Shown: positions 58,913 through 64,000 of the stretch, in pieces
Layout: every line of letters starts with the position of its first letter
Position numbering within the stretch: position 1 is the stretch's first letter
Assembly: GCA_963693315.1 (NCBI GenBank)
Contig: OY856186.1
Location: forward strand, 380,694,768-380,758,767
Length of the DNA stretch: 64,000 nucleotides
Reading direction: 5' to 3'
Source: Diogma glabrata
Taxonomy: Eukaryota; Arthropoda; Insecta; Diptera; Cylindrotomidae
Position numbers and translations under genes: made by a program
Notes under the pieces: model-generated
What the model was told of the DNA's origin: nothing
Seen by the model: the letters and a program-made list of their open reading frames with translations, nothing else
Database searches by the model: none

Positions 58913-60177
58913 TAGGGTTGCACCGATAAGCAAACTTGCCGATTACCGATTAATCGGCTTTTTTTATCGGCCGATACCGATTAATCTGCTGCCGATTATT
59001 TGATTAAAATGAGATAAACAAACCTGCGCAAATAATTTAATTACTATTAAATATTAATTAGAACGCGGGATTTTTCTTCACAAGTCGGAAAAATTCCACC
59101 AACCATAGTTTAAAATGTTATGCAAATATTGTTACGTTTTTCCAACCTTCCTTCGAATTAGCCTAACTCACAATTCGATAAACGCAATTCTCAATCTCTT
59201 TCTGAGTTCGATCACTGATTAGTTAGCAAACACACCAGGTTTTGATAAGTATTCAACTCCTTAATTGTTTCACAACAACAGGAAACAATACAGCAAACAA
59301 TATTCCTAGCTAGAATATTCTTCCAACAGCTTCGAAACTCCAACGGTTTATTGTAGAAATTTCCAGTAGTACAACGTTCAAAATAATACACAAATTATTT
59401 CTACTTAATGACACTTCAAACTTTATTTACAAAAACTTATTTTAAATATCACTTTTATAATTTTCACTTTACTATCGCAGGTTTAAAATAACACTAATTC
59501 AAAACTACAAGAGGTAATTTTCTTATATACCTTCTGCAATACTTCTAGATAATTCGACATCACTTTCCAGAAACCTTGAGAAAATATTAGAATATTCGAT
59601 TATTTTACGTTATGTTGATTTGATTCATAAAATCGTTTATGTTGACCCTAATTCTAAGAAGAAGATAACAACAACAATATTCATTTCATTGTTTGTTGTG
59701 TTTTGTTGATTTTATTTTCCTGGAAGTGACCGTAATCGTCTAGATCTCTCTGTAATCGTCTAGATTATTCTGTAATCGTAACAATATTTTTTGCATTTTT
59801 CTGACAACTATTTTATAAAGCAATTTGAACAAATTTACATAGGCAAGAAGTTTGTTAAAATTTAAAAAAACTCTATGTTGATAGCAGTAACTGAAGTATT
59901 TTATTTAAAAACAAAATTATTTTAAATTAACTTTTTTAAAAGTTAGAACTGTCAAGTTATCAAAAAATGCAAAAATACATAAACAGATTTGTCATAATTT
60001 TAAACAGCCCTCAATCTTATACATTTTTAAAAGGGTTTTGAACTATGACTGACTATGGTGTTTTAGAATTTGAAATTTGTTATGTTTAAAATGCAATTAA
60101 TAATTAAAAACGCATGTGTTGATAATCGGCCGATTAATGGACAAAAAAAACGATACCGATTAATCGGTGCAACCTTA
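58913..60177. mobile_element. hAT-type MITE with 8-bp TSD, containing a solo LTR
   Basis: Left end tagggttgcaccgat, followed by repeated 'ccgattaatcgg' words. Right end 'ccgattaatcggtgcaacctta'-like (split: ccgattaatcgg, then tgcaacctta). The 8-bp duplications atttgcaa (58905-58912) and acttgcaa (60178-60185) match at 7 of 8 positions. Without the LTR the element is about 610 bp. No transposase. Confidence 0.85.
59130..59783 (-). mobile_element. Solo LTR of the same Ty3/Gypsy-type family, nested in a MITE
   Basis: A 654-bp segment beginning TGTTACG and ending CGTAACA, with perfect ATAT duplications (59126-59129 and 59784-59787). The first 340 bp match, inverted, the U5-side half of the LTR at 34781-35385 (for example cacaattcgataaacgcaat and cagcttcgaaactcc). 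The other halves are much more diverged. Orientation is minus relative to the first copy. Confidence 0.87.
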
Positions 60178-60359
60178 ACTTGCAACAGCCTGAATATTGA
60201 AAGCGTATTGTTTTGATTGATATTAGTTGCTTTCCTCAGTTTTATCTTATTTAAAATGCCGTAGAAAAATAAGATAACAATCAAATACTAATCTGATGAG
60301 TAAATTTAATTTAGCAAAAAAAATTTTGTCTTGTACAAATGTAATTAAATTTTTAGTTA
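60178..60359. other. Spacer
   Basis: Unremarkable AT-rich sequence between two MITEs. Confidence 0.4.
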
Positions 60360-60939
60360 CCCGAGCAGAAATTAGTTAGGGAAAGCCTGAATACAGTCAG
60401 GGGGTGATCAGGTTCTGGTCAGTCCAGAAATGGCAAGCAGGGCAATCGGATGTGAGCCTATTCCAGCCTCCAGGTCTGATTTACAATACCCTCTTAGGAT
60501 TAACTTTATTTGAATCTATCAGGCCCTGATTTGGTTTTTCGTGTTTGAGCCCTAGCTCAAATTTCAATTGGTTAAAATTCAGTAAAGTAATATGCATTTT
60601 AGAAATATATATTTAAAATCGTGTATGTTTGAATGAATAATAGTGATTAACGTGGTATAGTTTTAATATTTTTCATTCTTTTTGTTTTATTTTATTTTAA
60701 TTAATTGATGTATATAATATATAAATATATATATCAGGGCCTAATCCGATTATCCCAATCAGGGTCTGATCCGATTATTCCGATCAGGGTCTGATCCGGT
60801 AATCACAATCAGGACCTGAGAGGGAAAAGGCGTTACACCCATGATCAGGGTCCAATCAGGCTGCCTAACCAATTCCTGATCCGGACTAGGGCAACCCTGA
60901 TCAGGACCTTATTTGAGCCCTGACAAATTTCTGCTCGGG
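60360..60939. mobile_element. MITE with TIRs CCCGAGCAGAAATT and internal 25-bp repeats
   Basis: Termini cccgagcagaaatt (60360) and aatttctgctcggg (ending 60939) are perfect 14-bp inverted repeats. Flanks agtta and agtaa may be a 5-bp duplication with one mismatch. Inside, 'atcagggtctgatccgattat'-like 25-bp units repeat three times (60733, 60758, 60783), and inverted 'cctgatc' words are spread throughout. No ORF. Confidence 0.82.
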
Positions 60940-61339
60940 AGTAAGTAAATTAATAATAAAAAAATTATTTATTAGATAAGAGCAACGGGGAATGCAGATG
61001 GTAGTGACACTTCTTTTACTCGATCAAGAAGGACACATGATCAGTGTCAAATAATAGGCATTTGCGGGCGGTTATACTTTTTTATTTTTTGACAAAGAAA
61101 AGTGCAGCGGAAACACAACGTTTGATCGCAAAAGTTCACGGGAACATGCACCGGCATGGTGCAAGCTAGGCGGGCTCGGGTCGTTGACGCCAAAACCGGA
61201 TATTCATGGATCGAAGGTAATGGTCCCATTCCGTTGGTATATTATGATTTGCTGATCACGGGGAACGTTACCAACGACAACTGATGCGTTTGAAGGTGTG
61301 GGTCGAAAAATGTCTGAATAGCACAATATCCACGATAAG
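60940..61339. other. Unclassified sequence
   Basis: A 60-codon minus-strand frame at 61047-61229 resembles no family I know. No element termini found. Confidence 0.35.
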
Positions 61340-61480
61340 TTAAGTTTTCAACTAGAGATGCCAGTCCCGGGATCCCGGATAGCGAAATCCCGGGCTCCGG
61401 ATCATTTCTTGATCCCGAAATCCCGGATTATTCGCCGAAATTTTCGGAATTTCGGGATTAAGATACATTATTATTAAATG
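61340..61480. repeat. GC-rich repeat terminus with 'cccgggatcccgg' words
   Basis: Starts near 61349 with agagatgccagtcccgggat and continues with repeated 'tcccgga' and 'gatcccg' words, contrasting with the AT-rich surroundings. It looks like one subterminal region of a hAT-type MITE. The opposite end was not found. Confidence 0.45.
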
Positions 61481-62134
61481 ATCAGAATACAACGGTAAAC
61501 AATGAATACAGCAATTTCAATTAGATTTGATATTGTTATTCAATATTCCTCATTTTAAATTAATTTATTCCTCAAATGTTTAATAATACTAGCTCATTTT
61601 TAATTATAAATAATAGTTATATATCATAATATCACGTGATTTTAACCATAAGAACTTAGCTTTAATATTTGGTTCCTTATTACTCCACATTTAGTTAGAT
61701 AAGATAGTAGCGTAGTAGTAACATAGGATTAGCAATTAGCATAAAACCCATAGTACTAACATAAAACCGATAATATAGTAACATAAAACGTAGAAACTGA
61801 CCATGAAACTAATATAGGAACATTGGAAAAGGGTTTAATTAAACTCCTCAAGCAAAATTCCAGCCAAAAGTAGAAAGCTCAGTTTCCAAATTACAGAAGG
61901 AAGCTCTGAAAGTTTCCATATTTGAAGGTGGTGATCCAAAGGTGACCTTCAAAAAGTTTAATTATTTACTTTCTATGAAGCCAACAAGTGGGGAGTCTGA
62001 GAGGGCTGGTTTAGTTGCTGGTTTCAAAAATTCAAACACTTGGAATCGGCTTAGCGGCAAAATGATCGACAGCTTATGTTTTGTGAAAGCACATTTTTTT
62101 AATTTTTTAAAACATAATTTTTAATCTATTCTGG

Positions 62135-62310
62135 ATTTGTGAGCAATTGAACTCAAGTAACTAAGAAAGTAATTTGATTTTTTTTCAATTCACATGTACG
62201 GTTGGATTTATCTCAGAGAAAAACTGCATTTTTCTCTTTTACGTGTTTCGGTTGGCACGCTAACCTAGCCTAACCACTACGCCACCAAGGCGAAAATTTT
62301 TTGAAATTGA
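62135..62310 (-). repeat. Possible tRNA-derived SINE fragment
   Basis: On the minus strand 62300-62270 reads cttggtggcgtagtggttag, which fits a tRNA-type internal promoter A box (TGGCGTAGTGG). No convincing B box follows. The sequence next to it, 62135-62215, recurs as a direct repeat at 62605-62690 (ctattc.ggatttgtg, then ggttggatttat). Confidence 0.4.
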
Positions 62311-63189
62311 AACTTCATCATCTACTTAAGTTGAATCTTTCAACCGTCATTTCTGACATAATTTCTTATGGAAATTTTATTCATTTTTGAATGAAGATTT
62401 TGTTTTTGCATTAAATTTCTAGACAGTCCTATAGTGTTAATTCATAGGATGCGTAATTATTCTATTATAGCTAACATCCTCATAACAAGTCACGAGTGTA
62501 AAGTCATTATTGATTGTTTCCATTTAATGCAAAATCAATGATCGACACTTGGTCAGTTACTGTCCTATATATGTATGATTTTAGACAACATTATGGGGAA
62601 TTTCTAACTATTCGGGATTTGTGGGCTCAAGTGACTAAGGAAATAATTTAAATTTTTTCAATTGAAAGGTATGGTTGGATTTATTTCAGATAATGTTTTA
62701 TGCTTTTAAATATATTTAATAATAATACCTAAATGAATTTTTAATGAATTATTTTTATTGTTGAATAAAATGTATAATTTATATAACTAGGGGACCCCTG
62801 TGCATTTGCCCAAAATATTTTTTCATAAATTAATAAAATTAAACTAATTAAGCAAACCCCTGTTTGCAACGTCTAGTTCAAAGAATAAAATGAAACTGAA
62901 ATGAAAATAAAATTTGGAGAAATTTTAAAATTTCGTTTATTTGTTTCTATGGCTACGCTTTTTCGTTGCTTGTGTATTATATATATGATTTCACCTAATT
63001 TAACATCTACCACAACTCTCGATTAGGGCTTCCAATACCGATAAAAGTATTACCGTTAATGCCATGCCCGTAATGATCCTTAAATCTTATTTCGGTATTA
63101 CCAGCATTATGCCTCGCTATTACCGAATTTAAAAAATTTACATTTACCAACAAAAATTGCGCCACTTTAAATAAAATCCATAATACAAC
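62311..63189. other. AT-rich sequence with a partial repeat
   Basis: Contains the second direct-repeat copy (62605-62690) and, at 63025-63130, a patch of 'attaccg' words (tattaccgttaat, ggtattacc, attaccgaattt) that resembles a MITE subterminal region. No gene. Confidence 0.4.
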
Positions 63190-64000
63190 CAGTGCTGCCA
63201 GATTATTTTTAATGAAATCTTAAAAATTGAAAAAAAAAATCTTTTTTTTAAGATTTGTTTAAAAAAAAATCTTTTTATTAAGATTTGTTTAAGACCAAAA
63301 TTTTTTAATGTTAAAGTCTCAAATCCACTAATAAAATAAATAAAACAAATCTACAATGTACATATATACTTCAGTGTTTTATTATCACATATGTAAAAAT
63401 ACAATAAAAATTCATCAGTTCATCACAGAAAACAAAATAAAGTAAATTGAATTCATTTCAATCTTAAAATATACGTAAAAATAAAAATACAATAAGAATT
63501 CATTAATTAATCACAGAAAACAAAATAAGGTAATTTGAAATAATTTCAATCTTAAAATATATGTAAAAATACAATACAAATTCATCAGTTCATCACAGAA
63601 AATAAAGTAAATTGAATTCATTTCGATCTTAAAATATTAAATTAATTATAACCTAACGTAATATAAAACCACATAAAAAGTATACACCACTTTAAAAATT
63701 TAGTGTAAAAAAATCACATTAGAATATACCTTTGTACATTTCAGAATTAAATTTAGTCATCATTTCCTTGCTAGGTTCAAAATGAGTGCAATCCTTGTAA
63801 TTTTTCTTTATATAGTCCTTGGATAGTAAAATTCCAGCTAATGTGGAAGAATCTAGGCAATTTCGAGTTTTGGTTTTGTTTAGATTAATTTGAGAAAAAA
63901 TACGCTCCACGTTCGCTGTTGCCACGGGAATCGTTAAAATAGCCATGATGGCTGACTTCAAATATGGGAAACATAATCGACCATCACATCGTTTTAAATC
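63190..64000 (-). mobile_element. hAT transposon 3' end, continues beyond the window
   Basis: A hAT-like terminus, cagtgctgccaga, begins at 63190. It is followed by 500 bp of AT-rich sub-terminal DNA in which 'attcatcagttcatcacaga' recurs about every 85-100 bp (63410, 63500, 63580), then by the C-terminal transposase coding region on the minus strand. Confidence 0.7.
63719..64000 (-). CDS. hAT transposase C-terminus (dimerisation domain), partial at the window edge
   Basis: The frame is open from the edge (64000) to the stop at 63719. It contains LCFPYLKSAIMAILTIPVAT, then ANVERIFSQINLNKTKTRN, then LAGILLSKDYIKKNYK. This is the conserved hAT-family dimerisation region (P-x-S-x-A-x-x-E-R-x-F-S...K..R..L). 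Here VATANVERIFSQ has Val-Ala-Thr-Ala where Pro-x-Ser-x is common. No frameshift is visible in the 94 codons present, unlike the transposase at 40135-42260. It could belong to a fairly recent copy. Only the 3' end is in view. Confidence 0.85.
   Translation of the reverse strand, partial: DLKRCDGRLCFPYLKSAIMAILTIPVATANVERIFSQINLNKTKTRNCLDSSTLAGILLSKDYIKKNYKDCTHFEPSKEMMTKFNSEMYKGIF

Noticed and set aside
62241..62300. A functional tRNA gene
   Set aside because: Only an A-box-like stretch is present; no cloverleaf, anticodon arm or B box could be made out, so it is listed only as a possible SINE fragment.

Overview
The window is AT-rich nuclear DNA from an insect. A lower dipteran is my best guess, from the gene content and the types of transposable element, but the sequence does not prove it. 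It holds five host genes separated and interrupted by old, nested transposable elements. A 200-base run of N (44078-44277) is an assembly gap.

Host genes. (1) shotgun/DE-cadherin on the minus strand at 7080-11555, intact in one 1491-codon open reading frame. (2) F-actin capping protein alpha (cpa) on the plus strand, exons 17072-17309, 17552-17721 and 21647-22102. (3) A COA1-like mitochondrial complex IV assembly factor on the minus strand, exons 23781-23931 and 23411-23682. (4) Mitochondrial ribosomal protein mL54 (mRpL54) on the plus strand, exons 24191-24284 and 33034-33341; it lies head to head with COA1, 259 bp apart. (5) A gustatory-receptor-like gene on the minus strand, which I rebuilt as three exons: 35564-36484, 34482-34571 and 34309-34386. 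The first two genes concern adherens junctions and the actin cytoskeleton, the next two are mitochondrial, and the last is chemosensory. I see no operon-like or joint regulation apart from the possible shared COA1/mRpL54 promoter.

Mobile DNA. The large introns of cpa (3.9 kb) and mRpL54 (8.7 kb) are filled with transposon remains. Nearly everything from 36.6 kb to the right edge is repeats: R1-like, RTE-like, CR1/Jockey-like and Loa-like non-LTR elements; a hAT/ZMYM-type element with terminal repeats and 8-bp duplications inserted in an RTE copy; a second hAT element running off the right edge; two solo LTRs with identical ATAT target duplications, one in the receptor intron and one inside a hAT-type MITE; several long palindromic (foldback) elements; tandem arrays; and a 240-bp CT/GT microsatellite.

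Large-scale structure. Segment 2476-5290 reappears inverted at 44447-50162, with the same truncated LINE nested at the same place in both. A 665-bp poly(A)-tailed repeat occurs in two nearly complete inverted copies (28564-29228 and 48723-49388), and its 3' end resembles sequence next to a LINE C-terminus at 54.4-54.8 kb.

I found no convincing new multi-gene system. The strongest points are the structural inferences above and the three-exon receptor model.
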